This document shows positions 34,018 through 42,665 of a DNA stretch of 64,000 nucleotides, piece after piece (position 1 is the first letter of the stretch; each line of letters starts with the position of its first letter). Source of the DNA: JABSSA01 sp039960995 (lineage in GTDB: Bacteria > Pseudomonadota > Alphaproteobacteria > Rhodobacterales > Rhodobacteraceae); contig JBDVKF010000025.1 of the NCBI GenBank assembly GCA_039960995.1, positions 13,460 to 77,459 on the forward strand, in the 5' to 3' direction. Below the pieces are notes generated by a model. The model saw nothing but the letters and a program-made list of their open reading frames with translations. It was not told where the DNA came from and ran no database searches. Both the position numbers and the translations under genes were made by a program.

Positions 34018-34944
34018 ATGACACCGCCAGATGAATTTGATCCCACAATTGGGGTGGCAGACGCACTGGAACCCGGGTTGCGCCGCATTGTTGCGCCTAA
34101 TCCTTCGCCCATGACCTATCGCGGAACCAATACGTATTTGCTTGGAACGGCTGGTTTGGCGGTCATTGATCCCGGACCAGATAACGCAGGTCACTTAGCT
34201 GCTATTTTAGAAGCTGTCGCACCGGATCAAAACATCACGCATATTTTTGTAACCCACGCCCATTTAGATCATTCCCCGCTGGCCCGCCCTTTATCAAAAA
34301 TAACAGGCGCCCCGGTTTATGCGTTTGGCCCTGCCGAAGCGGGCCGTAGCGTTGTCATGCAAGAGCTGGCTCAATCTGGATTGGTGGGCGGTGGCGAAGG
34401 TGTCGATCGGGATTTTTTGCCAGACCATGCATTGGAAGACGGCGCAACTGTCACCGGAAATGGTTGGTCACTGCGCGCCATTCACACACCAGGTCACATT
34501 GGCAATCATCTTTGCTTTGGGTGGAATGATGTGTGTTTTACGGCTGATCATGTCATGGGATGGGCCACGTCTTTGGTGTCGCCGCCGGATGGAGATCTGA
34601 CGGACTTTTTGATTTCTTGTCAGAAGCTTACGAATCAAAGTTGGAGTGTTTTTTATCCCGGTCATGGTGCGCCAATCATGGACCCGGCTGCCCGATTGGA
34701 ATGGTTGGTCGCACATCGCAAATCGCGCGAAGTTTCCATTTTGGACAACCTCAAACCGGGCGCGTTTTCTGCAGCAGAATTGGCCCGCGCAATTTACACC
34801 GATGTCCCGGTCGCTCTTATGGGGGCTGCAGAACGCAATGTTCTTGCCCATTTGATAGATTTAACAGGCCGCGAGCTTGTCGAACCAGAGACCACATTGC
34901 ACGCGGGTGCAACGTTTAGGCTGCGCGATCCGCAGTTGTCATGA
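34018..34944 (+). CDS. MBL-fold metallo-hydrolase
   Basis: A 308-residue protein. The metallo-beta-lactamase domain (about 20-210) has the zinc motif THAHLDHS (79-86), NTYLLGTAGLAVIDPG before it, the ligand loop IHTPGHIGNHLCFG, and FTADHVMGW. The C-terminal portion (about 225-300) is a winged-helix-like domain (SILDNLKPGAFSAAELARAIY) as found in LACTB2/YqjP-type hydrolases. Substrate is unknown; RNA or thioester hydrolysis are possibilities in the family. AGGGAAAAGCAAG precedes the ATG. Confidence 0.92.
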   Translation: MTPPDEFDPTIGVADALEPGLRRIVAPNPSPMTYRGTNTYLLGTAGLAVIDPGPDNAGHLAAILEAVAPDQNITHIFVTHAHLDHSPLARPLSKITGAPVYAFGPAEAGRSVVMQELAQSGLVGGGEGVDRDFLPDHALEDGATVTGNGWSLRAIHTPGHIGNHLCFGWNDVCFTADHVMGWATSLVSPPDGDLTDFLISCQKLTNQSWSVFYPGHGAPIMDPAARLEWLVAHRKSREVSILDNLKPGAFSAAELARAIYTDVPVALMGAAERNVLAHLIDLTGRELVEPETTLHAGATFRLRDPQLS

Positions 34945-34948
34945 GCTG

Positions 34949-35362
34949 TCAGTTATCCGCGCCAATGGCAGCTAGGGCCGCAGTTGCGACTGCGATGTCT
35001 TGGTCTGGGCTACCTGAACCGATCCCGATTCCACCTAACACCTCGCCATTTATGCGGATGGGCAAACCGCCGGCCAACCCCGTCACTTCGCCTTTTGTGG
35101 CAGCTGCAATATGTGGTCTGACAGCTTCTGGAATCGCCGTAGTTGGCGCGCCAATAGACGCCGCGGTGCGGGCTTTGGATCGCGCGCTTTTGCGGCTTAG
35201 GTACTTGGCACCCGTCATTCGCAATTCGCCCAGCAATTCACCGCAGGCATCAACAATCACAATGCATTGTGGCTGACCGATTTCGTCTGCTTTGCTTACA
35301 GCCGCTTGCAGCATAGCCATTGTGGCCGCATGCGTCAGAATTTCGTTTGGTTTTGTGAACAC
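34949..35362 (-). CDS. GlcG/HbpS-family heme-binding-like protein (DUF336)
   Basis: A 137-residue protein with the GlcG/PduO-C fold: ILTHAATMAMLQAAVSKADEIG, then IVDACGELLGELRM, and the glycine-rich loop GLAGGLPIRINGEVLGGIGIGSGSPDQD. Members bind heme or cobalamin or have no known ligand, and often ride in operons of sugar-acid or glycol oxidation. The start is a GTG at 35362 with a strong AAGGAG 8 nt upstream. Last gene of the ABC/b561/lactonase unit, after the SMP-30 gene (21-bp gap). Convergent with the MBL gene. Confidence 0.9.
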   Translation of the reverse strand: MFTKPNEILTHAATMAMLQAAVSKADEIGQPQCIVIVDACGELLGELRMTGAKYLSRKSARSKARTAASIGAPTTAIPEAVRPHIAAATKGEVTGLAGGLPIRINGEVLGGIGIGSGSPDQDIAVATAALAAIGADN

Positions 35363-35383
35363 GTTAATTGCTCCTTGCCGGAC

Positions 35384-36310
35384 TTACATAGGGGAAACGC
35401 CATTCACGTTCAAATAAACAGAATACAACGATGTCGTACCACAGATGAACAACCGGTTCAGCTTGGGTCCGCCAAAACAGACATTGGCCACAAATTCAGG
35501 GATTGTAATTTTACCGATCAAAGTGCCGTCTAGATCATAGCAGTGAACACCGTCCGCAGCCGAAGTCCAAATACGTCCACTGGCGTCAAGACGAAACCCG
35601 TCAAACAGGCCGTTTGTGCATTCCGCGAACACTTCGCCAGGTCCAAGTGTTCCATCGGCATCGACGCTATGACGGCGAATGTGTTTGGGGCCATTGGGAT
35701 CATGGCTGGCGCCCGTGTCTGCGATGTACAGCAGGCTTTCATCCGGTGAAAACGCAAGCCCGTTGGGTTTAAGATAATCATCCGTGACTTGGCGAATTGC
35801 CTTTGTTTCCGGATCTACACAATAGACATGGCATGCGCCGATCTCGCTTTCGGCGTGTTCGCCTTCGTAGTCTGACATTATGCCGTAAGACGGATCAGTA
35901 AACCAAATCGTGTCATCGGATTTGACAACGACGTCATTTGGCGAATTTAGACGCTTCCCTTCAAACTGATCAGCGATGACAGAAATTGTGCCGTCATGTT
36001 CCGTCCGTGTCACACGGCGTGTCAGATGTTCGCAGGACACCAATCGTCCTTGTCGATCGATCGTGTGCCCATTCGTATTGTTTGACGGTGTTCGAAATTC
36101 TGAAACGGACCCATCCGTTTCATCCCATCGCAGAATGCGGTTGTTCGGAATATCTGACCACAAAAGGTAACGCCCTGCTGCAAACCAAACGGGGCCTTCT
36201 GACCAACGTGCACCCGTCCAAAGCCGCTCAACACGTGCATGTCCTACAAAACAAGCTTCGAACCTTGGATCAATGACTTCGAACCCGGTGCCCTCGATCA
36301 TTCCGTACAT
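35384..36310 (-). CDS. SMP-30/gluconolactonase-family lactonase
   Basis: A 308-residue six-bladed beta-propeller lactonase, cytoplasmic by lack of a signal peptide. Metal-site residues are visible as Glu38 (RWSEGPVW), Asn125 (LNSPNDVV), Asn183 (KPNGLAFSPD) and Asp198 (IADTG). It should hydrolyse a sugar lactone to the aldonic acid. AAAGGA precedes the ATG. Its 5' end overlaps the upstream b561-like gene by 41 bp, which places it in the same operon as the sugar ABC importer, so the imported or oxidised sugar is probably handled as a lactone. Confidence 0.93.
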   Translation of the reverse strand: MYGMIEGTGFEVIDPRFEACFVGHARVERLWTGARWSEGPVWFAAGRYLLWSDIPNNRILRWDETDGSVSEFRTPSNNTNGHTIDRQGRLVSCEHLTRRVTRTEHDGTISVIADQFEGKRLNSPNDVVVKSDDTIWFTDPSYGIMSDYEGEHAESEIGACHVYCVDPETKAIRQVTDDYLKPNGLAFSPDESLLYIADTGASHDPNGPKHIRRHSVDADGTLGPGEVFAECTNGLFDGFRLDASGRIWTSAADGVHCYDLDGTLIGKITIPEFVANVCFGGPKLNRLFICGTTSLYSVYLNVNGVSPM

Positions 36311-37034
36311 CTGTGACGTCCTTTTCTTTCATTGACTCGCTTGGACGTTTGACCGCCCAGCCCGGTTTGGGACCACGATTGCCCGGATGTGTTTCGTCAG
36401 GGCCCCAAATCGCTTGATACGTGTCTACAGCGAAACCACGGCGTTGCAAAAAAACAAAGCACCCAACGAGGATTATCCACCAAAGGATCAATAAAAACCA
36501 CATCCAGACGGGTCCGTTCGCGTGCCACAGGCCAAACAAGATCGTGATCACCCCCAGACCCAACAAGCCGTAGCCCAGCGACTTGTGCAGCGCTTCAAAT
36601 ATTCGGCGCCAGCGGGTCATGTCGTAATGATGACCGCGCAGACTGCCATCGGGTTTCGGTTGCGTGGGGCCACCTTTGTCACCTCGAAAGATACCCAACA
36701 ATATCTGAACAAGCAGGCCAATCAGTATCGTGTACCCCAGCATTCCGTGAACGGATAAATTCGACCAGTTTGATGGCAGAACCAATACCAAACTGAAAAT
36801 GGATAATCCCACCACAAGGCTGTGTCCCATCCAGTGACTTCGCCACCAAACTTGGTTATCTAACTGCCGAGGCCAATCTTGGCCTGGCAGGATTTTGAAA
36901 AACCGCGCGGCCATAACAGCCAAGGGCGCAAGGACACCCCACGCCAAAACCATGAAACGACCATGCCAAGATACCGCAAATCCGACCTCGTGCACCCGTG
37001 ATGGATCAATCGGAGACATAAGAAAGTCTATCAT
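36270..37034 (-). CDS. Cytochrome b561-like membrane protein
   Basis: A 254-residue protein with about five membrane helices and paired histidines spaced for two b hemes: SWHGRFM, RSHWMGHSL, SVHGMLGY and EALHKSLGY. The layout matches the eukaryote-like cytochrome b561/ferric-reductase domain. It would move electrons across the membrane; the donor is unknown. The start ATG overlaps the permease stop (ATGA) and the 3' end overlaps the lactonase gene by 41 bp, a tight coupling that is odd for a redox protein in a sugar importer operon. Confidence 0.88.
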   Translation of the reverse strand: MIDFLMSPIDPSRVHEVGFAVSWHGRFMVLAWGVLAPLAVMAARFFKILPGQDWPRQLDNQVWWRSHWMGHSLVVGLSIFSLVLVLPSNWSNLSVHGMLGYTILIGLLVQILLGIFRGDKGGPTQPKPDGSLRGHHYDMTRWRRIFEALHKSLGYGLLGLGVITILFGLWHANGPVWMWFLLILWWIILVGCFVFLQRRGFAVDTYQAIWGPDETHPGNRGPKPGWAVKRPSESMKEKDVTDVRNDRGHRVRSH

Positions 37035-37969
37035 CAGCCTTTTACCGCACCTGCCGTCATGCCGGTGATAATCTGACGTGAGGCAAACAACGTGAAAATG
37101 ATGGGCGGGATCGCCAACAACATCCCAGTCGCCATGATGACACCCCATTCAACATTGAATTCGCTCATGTTGTTCACAATCAAAATCGGCACGGTCTTTG
37201 TGTTTCGATCAGATAGAGCCGATGCCAACAAATATTCATTCCACGCAATCCGAAATGTGAAAATCGCAGCTGCGGCCAGTCCCGGTTTGATCAATGGCAG
37301 GACGACCAGAAAGAACACTTGGAACGGTCCTGCCCCGTCAACACGCGCGGCTTCTTCCAAGGAACGCGGCACCTGAATGATAAAGCTTTGCAAAATCCAG
37401 ATCACAAAAGGTAGGTTCATCGCGACATAGACCAAAATGATGCCGGAATGTGTGCCTGCAAGACAGACGTCCCCACGGCCACCAAAAAGATCGCGGATCA
37501 TCCCGCCGATCAGGCCATCTTTGTCCAGACAGAATTCGTTGTTCCAAAGACCAAACACCGGGACCAACAAGACGGCTGGGGGCACCATGCGCACCATGAG
37601 GGTGGTCAATGAAACCGTATCACGCCCCATAAAGCGAAAGCGCACCAACGCATAAGCCGCCATGCACCCGATAACGAGCGTAAGAATAGTCGAAATCAGC
37701 GCGATAATCAGTGAATTTAGAAACGCGCCACCAAATTTCAGTGAGCAAAAATCAAGGTGATCCAGTTCATACCAAAGCACGTCACATAGCGCGGTTTCAT
37801 AGTTTTGGATTGTCGGCAGAAAAATCAAACCGGTACTGCCCGAAATAATGTCCACGTCCAGTTTGAAAGAATTCACGAACATCAACAGAACCGGACCAAC
37901 GGACATCAAAACCAAAGCCACGATGATTGCGTAAAAGGCAGGATGTTGTTTGTCACGATGTGTGGACAT
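37034..37969 (-). CDS. Carbohydrate ABC transporter permease, MalG type
   Basis: A 311-residue inner-membrane permease with about six helices. The ABC-contacting EAA loop is visible as SLEEAARVDGAGPFQVFFLVVLPLIKPGLAA. A Cys-containing periplasmic insertion (CDVLWYELDHLDFCSLKF, and later CLDKDGL and DVCLAG) is larger than in typical MalG. ATGA overlap with the preceding MalF-type gene sets the start at 37969. Works with the permease at 37969-38901, the binding protein at 38976 and the ATPase at 40332. Confidence 0.95.
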   Translation of the reverse strand: MSTHRDKQHPAFYAIIVALVLMSVGPVLLMFVNSFKLDVDIISGSTGLIFLPTIQNYETALCDVLWYELDHLDFCSLKFGGAFLNSLIIALISTILTLVIGCMAAYALVRFRFMGRDTVSLTTLMVRMVPPAVLLVPVFGLWNNEFCLDKDGLIGGMIRDLFGGRGDVCLAGTHSGIILVYVAMNLPFVIWILQSFIIQVPRSLEEAARVDGAGPFQVFFLVVLPLIKPGLAAAAIFTFRIAWNEYLLASALSDRNTKTVPILIVNNMSEFNVEWGVIMATGMLLAIPPIIFTLFASRQIITGMTAGAVKG

Positions 37970-38901
37970 CACACGTCCTCCGCTTGGATCGTTGCGCGAA
38001 TGCGCGCTGCGCGGATTTCCTGCCAACGCGTGAAGGCGAACATTGCTACCGTCAGGAACAGCAAAAGCAGCAGCAAATAGTTAGACATAGCCGCGGCAAC
38101 ACCCAGTTCGCGGAATTCTGTGGCTGTTCGAGAGATGCGCAATGCAAGGATTTCAGTCGACAGGCCAGGTCCGCCTTCGGTCATTACAAGGATCACTTCA
38201 AGCACTTTGAACGCGTCGATCAGGCGCAACAAACCTGTCACGATCAAAACGGGCATCATCAAAGGCAATTTGATGTAGATGATCTGTTGCCATCCGGTTG
38301 CGCCGTCGATCCGAGCGGCTTCTAAGGCCGAGCGGGGTAACGATTGCAATGCAGCAAGCGCCAGAATGAATATGAACGGCGTCCATTGCCAGATATCGGC
38401 GATAATGACGGACATCAAAGCGTGATCGCCCAGCCAGTCAACTTTGGGCAGCCCAAGCCCATCAAGTGTGCGATTAAAGGTGCCAACACTTGGATGATAC
38501 ATATATCGCCACATCAGGCCGACCACGACCGGGGCAATCATCATAGGAAGAATGAACAACGTCCGCAGGATCGACATTCCGCGAATATTTCTATCCAGCA
38601 GCAAGGCAAGGCCAACACCGATCAACATCTCAAATGTTACGACAAAAAAGGCGAATTTCAGAGTGACGCTGAGGCTTTCCAAAAAGTTCGGGTCGTTCCA
38701 CAACGTGACATAGTTTTTCAGACCAACAAATTCAGCCTCGCCAATGGTTTGGCTGGGGTCCCATGCTCGAAAGCTGCCCCAAACCATATACGCCAGCGGG
38801 TACAAAAGCGCGATCGCCATAATGATCGCGGCCGGTACCATGAACATGTAAGGGGTCAATCTATTGGCCATAGCGCGCGGCATGACAGTCACTTTCTGCA
38901 T
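37969..38901 (-). CDS. Carbohydrate ABC transporter permease, MalF type
   Basis: About 310 residues with six membrane helices. The EAA loop is PRSALEAARIDGATGWQQIIYIKLPLMMPV. The start is uncertain: ATG 38901 is the first, but ATGs at 38883 or 38871 would also give intact helices; none has a strong ribosome binding site. It overlaps the MalG-type gene by the ATGA. A GC-rich hairpin lies between it and the binding-protein gene. Confidence 0.93.
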   Translation of the reverse strand: MQKVTVMPRAMANRLTPYMFMVPAAIIMAIALLYPLAYMVWGSFRAWDPSQTIGEAEFVGLKNYVTLWNDPNFLESLSVTLKFAFFVVTFEMLIGVGLALLLDRNIRGMSILRTLFILPMMIAPVVVGLMWRYMYHPSVGTFNRTLDGLGLPKVDWLGDHALMSVIIADIWQWTPFIFILALAALQSLPRSALEAARIDGATGWQQIIYIKLPLMMPVLIVTGLLRLIDAFKVLEVILVMTEGGPGLSTEILALRISRTATEFRELGVAAAMSNYLLLLLLFLTVAMFAFTRWQEIRAARIRATIQAEDV

Positions 38902-38927
38902 CAATACTGTTCTTGGATGAGGAATGA

Positions 38928-38955
38928 TGCGCGCGAGAAAATTGGCACGCGCGCA
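38928..38955 (-). repeat. Hairpin between binding-protein gene and permease gene
   Basis: Perfect 8-bp arms TGCGCGCG (38928-38935) and CGCGCGCA (38948-38955), 20 bp past the binding-protein stop. Such intercistronic hairpins usually stabilise or terminate part of the mRNA so that the binding protein is made in excess. Confidence 0.55.
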
Positions 38956-38975
38956 CCTGAATTTTGGTATCTAGA

Positions 38976-40301
38976 TTAGTCCCAAGTGTAATAACCAGCT
39001 TCGGTCATCACGGCCTTGGTACGTTCTGCAACGCCGTCCAATGCCTCTTGTATGTCCAAATCTTCGGTCAGTACTTTGGACAAAGTTGTCCCCAAGTCGG
39101 CATTGATCTTGCCCCAAACAGGAATGATCGGGCGCCAATCTGGATCCGCGTGTTTTAAAGCTTCGCCAAAGGTCGACATATGCGGGAACTTTTCATTCAC
39201 GTCGCTATCTTCATGAGTCGAGAACCGCGAAGGGTTACCGCCCGCAAGGGCCACAAGTTTGTCGCCTTTTTTGGACGTTAGCCATTGCATCAAAAGGAAG
39301 GCCGCTTCTTTGTTTTCCGCATTGGATGGAATTCCGATACCGAACCCGCCGGTTTGACTGCCACGACGTGTGCCCATTGGGTGCATCGCCCAACCGACTT
39401 TGCCCACGACCTTTGACCGGCTTGGGTCATCGATTTGACCCGAAACGACAGTCGTATCAAGGAACATGGCCGTGTCGCCGTTCAGGAACGCGCCAAGCGC
39501 TTCGCCAAACCCAAAGTTCTTGGCCCCTTCTGGCCCGCAATCCACAATTTTTTTCAAGGCTTCCGCGGCTGCGACGCCAGCTTCGTTATTGACGGTTGGA
39601 ACCCACTTGTCGTCAAAAACACGTCCACCAAGTGGGGCCAGGTGCAACAAGAACGCGTGGCTCGCATGATGGCCCGATGCAGCGCGGCTGGCGACACCGC
39701 CCATCCCAGGTTCAAGCTCGGGGATTTGGCATGCGAGGTCTAGCATTTCATCATAAGTTTCAGGAACTTGCAGCCCGTGCTTTTCAAAAATATCCTTGCG
39801 ATACCCCAAGATCGACGTTTCAGATCCGTAGGGAATTCCAAACAGTGATCCGGTTTTTCCTTTAAGATACCCTTTGCCGCCACCAGCGAACCCAATGTTA
39901 TAGACATAGCCGTCGATCAAATCATCCGCGTCATAATTTGGATCAGCCAGTTTTGGGTTCATGTAGTATTTGGCCAGATTTTCCAGTTGATCCGCGTACA
40001 CGTAATCAGCCTTAGAAAAGACGACATAAGCGATCAGATCGTATTCACCTTCTTCTTGTGCCAATTCCAAAGTTTGTCTTTCGCGCATCTTCAAGTAAGG
40101 CAGTTGATCCACCTCAACTTCGATACCTGTTTCTTTGGTGAATTCCGGTAGGATTTGCATCACTGCATTGTAATGTGGGTGTGCCGGGAAATTGACGATC
40201 AAAGTCGTTCCCGCGTGTTCGGCATAAGGGTTTGCAAAAACACCCCCGGCTATAAACGCGGCAGTGGTCACCCCGACTGCGCTTGCCTTTACTGATTTCA
40301 T
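38976..40301 (-). CDS. Carbohydrate ABC transporter substrate-binding protein (MalE-like)
   Basis: A 441-residue periplasmic binding protein. Signal peptide about 1-23 (MKSVKASAVGVTTAAFIAGG, then VFA). The mature part has FPAHPHYNAVMQILPEFTKE and IPYGSETSILGYRKDIFEKH, typical of extracellular solute-binding family 1. AGGGAGGAAGC precedes the ATG. Ligand unknown; the lactonase and b561 genes downstream suggest a sugar or sugar lactone. Second gene in the LacI-controlled operon, after the ATPase. Confidence 0.95.
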   Translation of the reverse strand: MKSVKASAVGVTTAAFIAGGVFANPYAEHAGTTLIVNFPAHPHYNAVMQILPEFTKETGIEVEVDQLPYLKMRERQTLELAQEEGEYDLIAYVVFSKADYVYADQLENLAKYYMNPKLADPNYDADDLIDGYVYNIGFAGGGKGYLKGKTGSLFGIPYGSETSILGYRKDIFEKHGLQVPETYDEMLDLACQIPELEPGMGGVASRAASGHHASHAFLLHLAPLGGRVFDDKWVPTVNNEAGVAAAEALKKIVDCGPEGAKNFGFGEALGAFLNGDTAMFLDTTVVSGQIDDPSRSKVVGKVGWAMHPMGTRRGSQTGGFGIGIPSNAENKEAAFLLMQWLTSKKGDKLVALAGGNPSRFSTHEDSDVNEKFPHMSTFGEALKHADPDWRPIIPVWGKINADLGTTLSKVLTEDLDIQEALDGVAERTKAVMTEAGYYTWD

Positions 40302-40331
40302 ATTAGCTTCCTCCCTTTGAATTTTTGGCCG

Positions 40332-41420
40332 TTAAAGTGCGGCCTCACTTGTGTGGTCGAACAAATGAATGCCATTCGGATTGACCGAGAACGTCAGCGT
40401 TTGACCTAACCCCACCGGTGTTTCTGAATTGACTTCGACCATGACTTTTTCCGGTCCGCATTTGCACAGCAGAACGGATTGCGCCCCCACGTATTCCGAA
40501 ACAAGAGCATCCAGCGTCAGAGCTGTGTGTGCCGGCGCATCTTTTTCGAACGTTAAATCAGACGGGCGAATTCCCATGATGATGTCACGCGAGCTGTGCT
40601 TGCGCGCCTTGTCTGCTTGCGCCCCATTCAGGCGCAGTTCAAACCCATCGCCGTGAATGAAAATGCCGTCGCTTGCGTCTTTGATTTGGCCCACAAGAAA
40701 ATTCATGGGCGGCATGCCCAGAAATCCAGCCACAAATTTGTTTACGGGCCGTTTGAACAATTCTTCAGGCGTGCCTTGCTGCTGGATATAGCCGCCATGC
40801 ATCACGACGATCCTATCCGCCAAAGTCATCGCTTCGATCTGGTCATGCGTGACGTAAATCATGTTCTTCTTCACACGCTGACTCATCAAGGCGAGCTCAG
40901 CACGCATTTGACCGCGTAATTTTGCGTCGAGGTTTGAAAGTGGCTCGTCGAACAAAAAGATACCGGCGTCGCGCGTTAAGGCACGCCCCATGGCCACACG
41001 TTGACGTTGGCCACCTGACAATTCGCCCGGCTTGCGATGCAGGTATTCCGACAGCCCCAAGGTCTGCGCGACTTCGCGAACTTTCTGGTCGATCTCGGCT
41101 TGTGGTCGCTTTTGCAACCGCAGCGCAAAAGACATGTTTCGCGCCACATTCATGTGCGGATAAAGCGCGTAATCTTGGAAAACCATCGCCAAATCGCGGT
41201 CTTTTGGCTCAAGTTGACTGACCGGCGTTCCGTCGACGTAAATCTCGCCTTCTGACACATCTTCAAGCCCAGCAACCATACGCAAAGTTGTGGACTTGCC
41301 GCATCCTGACGGGCCAACCAGAACGGTGAACTCATTATCCGCCATTTCCAGTTCGATCCCATGCAGAACCTGCACGTTTCCGTAACGCTTGACCAGTTTC
41401 TCTAAATGGATTTTCGGCAT
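40332..41420 (-). CDS. Carbohydrate ABC transporter ATP-binding protein (MalK/UgpC type)
   Basis: A 362-residue ATPase. Walker A GPSGCGKST (36-44), Q-loop FQDYALYPHM, signature LSGGQ (134-138), Walker B LFDEP (156-160), then a C-terminal OB/TOBE regulatory domain (about 240-360, with MGIRPSDL). ATG 41420 has AGGGGTGG upstream. First gene after the operator pair at 41444-41479, so it leads the operon ATPase-binding protein-permease-permease-b561-lactonase-GlcG. Confidence 0.96.
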   Translation of the reverse strand: MPKIHLEKLVKRYGNVQVLHGIELEMADNEFTVLVGPSGCGKSTTLRMVAGLEDVSEGEIYVDGTPVSQLEPKDRDLAMVFQDYALYPHMNVARNMSFALRLQKRPQAEIDQKVREVAQTLGLSEYLHRKPGELSGGQRQRVAMGRALTRDAGIFLFDEPLSNLDAKLRGQMRAELALMSQRVKKNMIYVTHDQIEAMTLADRIVVMHGGYIQQQGTPEELFKRPVNKFVAGFLGMPPMNFLVGQIKDASDGIFIHGDGFELRLNGAQADKARKHSSRDIIMGIRPSDLTFEKDAPAHTALTLDALVSEYVGAQSVLLCKCGPEKVMVEVNSETPVGLGQTLTFSVNPNGIHLFDHTSEAAL

Positions 41421-41443
41421 GCCACCCCTGCATCACTCGTATT

Positions 41444-41479
41444 TGTTACCGGTCACAATAGTTAATGTGACCGGTAACA
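41444..41479 (-). promoter_or_regulatory. Paired LacI-type operators upstream of the MalK-type operon
   Basis: TGTTACCGGTCACA (41444-41457) and TGTGACCGGTAACA (41466-41479) are exact reverse complements, and each is itself a near-palindrome around CCGG. Centres are 22 bp apart, about two helical turns. They lie 24 bp upstream of the ATPase start codon and downstream of the LacI gene, so this is very likely where the LacI regulator at 41521 acts. Confidence 0.85.
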
Positions 41480-41520
41480 CAAGGAAAACCTTTCGAGCTA
41501 ACCCATTGATTTACAGTGTT

Positions 41521-42525
41521 TCAGCGATTTTCAGTGCTGCTGCGGAAGCTTAATATAGCTTCTGCTTTGATATGACGGGGAATCATTTGTGTCCCGTCTT
41601 TGGCCGAAAACAATTCGCCAATCAATTGACCCGTGGCCTGTCCAATCTGTTTAGGATCGACAACAACTGTTGTGATATTTGGCGTGGCAAACCGAGACAC
41701 TTCAAAGTTCCCGAACCCGGCGACACCAATGTCCTGAGGGACGGATTTACCCAGCACTGACAACGCAGATAACACACCAAAGGCCGGAACGTCCGAGACA
41801 CAGAAAATACAATCCGTATCAGGAAATCGAGCCAACAACTCGGGAACCGCCGCAGCTCCGTCTTCTATTGATAACGGCGGCTTGCCAAATTGCAGAATTC
41901 GATGTGCAGATAAACCCGCGACATCCATAGCCGACGAAAATCCGGTGCGTCGCGCAGCTCCACGTGTCCACGCATCCTCGGCCTCGCCTAAAAACGCGAT
42001 GTTGCGGTACCCGTGATCGATCAATCCCATGGTCATATCAAACGCTGCATCTCGGTTAGAAAATCCAATTGTATGTCCAATCGGGTTCTCCGGTCTTTCC
42101 CAAAGCTCGATTACGGGCACTTTTGCCTTGTTCAGCAATTGCACCGTTCGGTCCGTGTGTCCGTCATAGGAAAGCACGATGGCCTCGGGCCGGCGGCGCA
42201 GCATGTCTTCCACCAATTTTTCTTCTCGTTCATGAGAATAATCAGTGTGTCCCAAAAGGATTTGCTGGCCGATCCCTTCAAGTTCTTCGGTCAACGCCTG
42301 AATGGTTTCCGCAAAGTGCAGGTTATTCAGCGATGGAACCAAAACAGCGACAAACCCAGACCGTTTTGTTGTCAGGCTGCCCGCCATTTGATCCGGGACA
42401 TAATTCATGTCGCGCACGATTTTCAGAATGCGTTCGCGTGTTTCGCGCGAAATCGGGCTGTCTTTTTTCAATGCGCGTGACACGGTCATACGCGACACAC
42501 CTGCCGCGCGTGCGACGTCACGCAT
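41521..42525 (-). CDS. LacI family transcriptional regulator
   Basis: About 334 residues. N-terminal helix-turn-helix and hinge (MRDVARAAGVSRMTVSRALK, then NYVPDQMAGSL). The periplasmic-binding-protein-like domain (about 55-330) has AVLVPSLNNLHFAETIQALTE and VSDVPAFGVLSAL for ligand binding. ATG 42525 is preferred because AGAGG lies just upstream; a GTG at 42561 would add 12 residues but has no ribosome binding site. It precedes the MalK-type operon it probably represses and has one operator-like site before its own gene. Confidence 0.93.
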   Translation of the reverse strand: MRDVARAAGVSRMTVSRALKKDSPISRETRERILKIVRDMNYVPDQMAGSLTTKRSGFVAVLVPSLNNLHFAETIQALTEELEGIGQQILLGHTDYSHEREEKLVEDMLRRRPEAIVLSYDGHTDRTVQLLNKAKVPVIELWERPENPIGHTIGFSNRDAAFDMTMGLIDHGYRNIAFLGEAEDAWTRGAARRTGFSSAMDVAGLSAHRILQFGKPPLSIEDGAAAVPELLARFPDTDCIFCVSDVPAFGVLSALSVLGKSVPQDIGVAGFGNFEVSRFATPNITTVVVDPKQIGQATGQLIGELFSAKDGTQMIPRHIKAEAILSFRSSTENR

Positions 42526-42580
42526 TGTAACCTCTGTTCCCGATTTTTCTGATTGGGTCACTATGTCGGGTCCGCTTTAA

Positions 42581-42594
42581 TGTTAGCGGTCACA
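42581..42594 (-). promoter_or_regulatory. Operator-like site upstream of the LacI gene
   Basis: TGTTAGCGGTCACA differs from the operator at 41444 by one base (G for C at the sixth position). It is 20 bp before the GTG and 56 bp before the ATG of the LacI gene. Autoregulation is the simple reading. Confidence 0.7.
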
Positions 42595-42618
42595 CATTGC
42601 GCCAGACCCGGCTATCGC

Positions 42619-42660
42619 GCAAGAGGGCCAAGAACATATCGGCCCCCTTGCAGAGTTTTT
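42619..42660. terminator. Terminator hairpin after the last ribose-type binding-protein gene
   Basis: Arms 42619-42629 and 42641-42651 pair over 11 bp in minus-strand RNA, using one G-U. A T-run (42656-42660) follows on the plus strand instead. It lies 15 bp past the stop of the binding-protein gene, where the six-gene ABC unit should end. Confidence 0.6.
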
Positions 42661-42665
42661 ATTGT

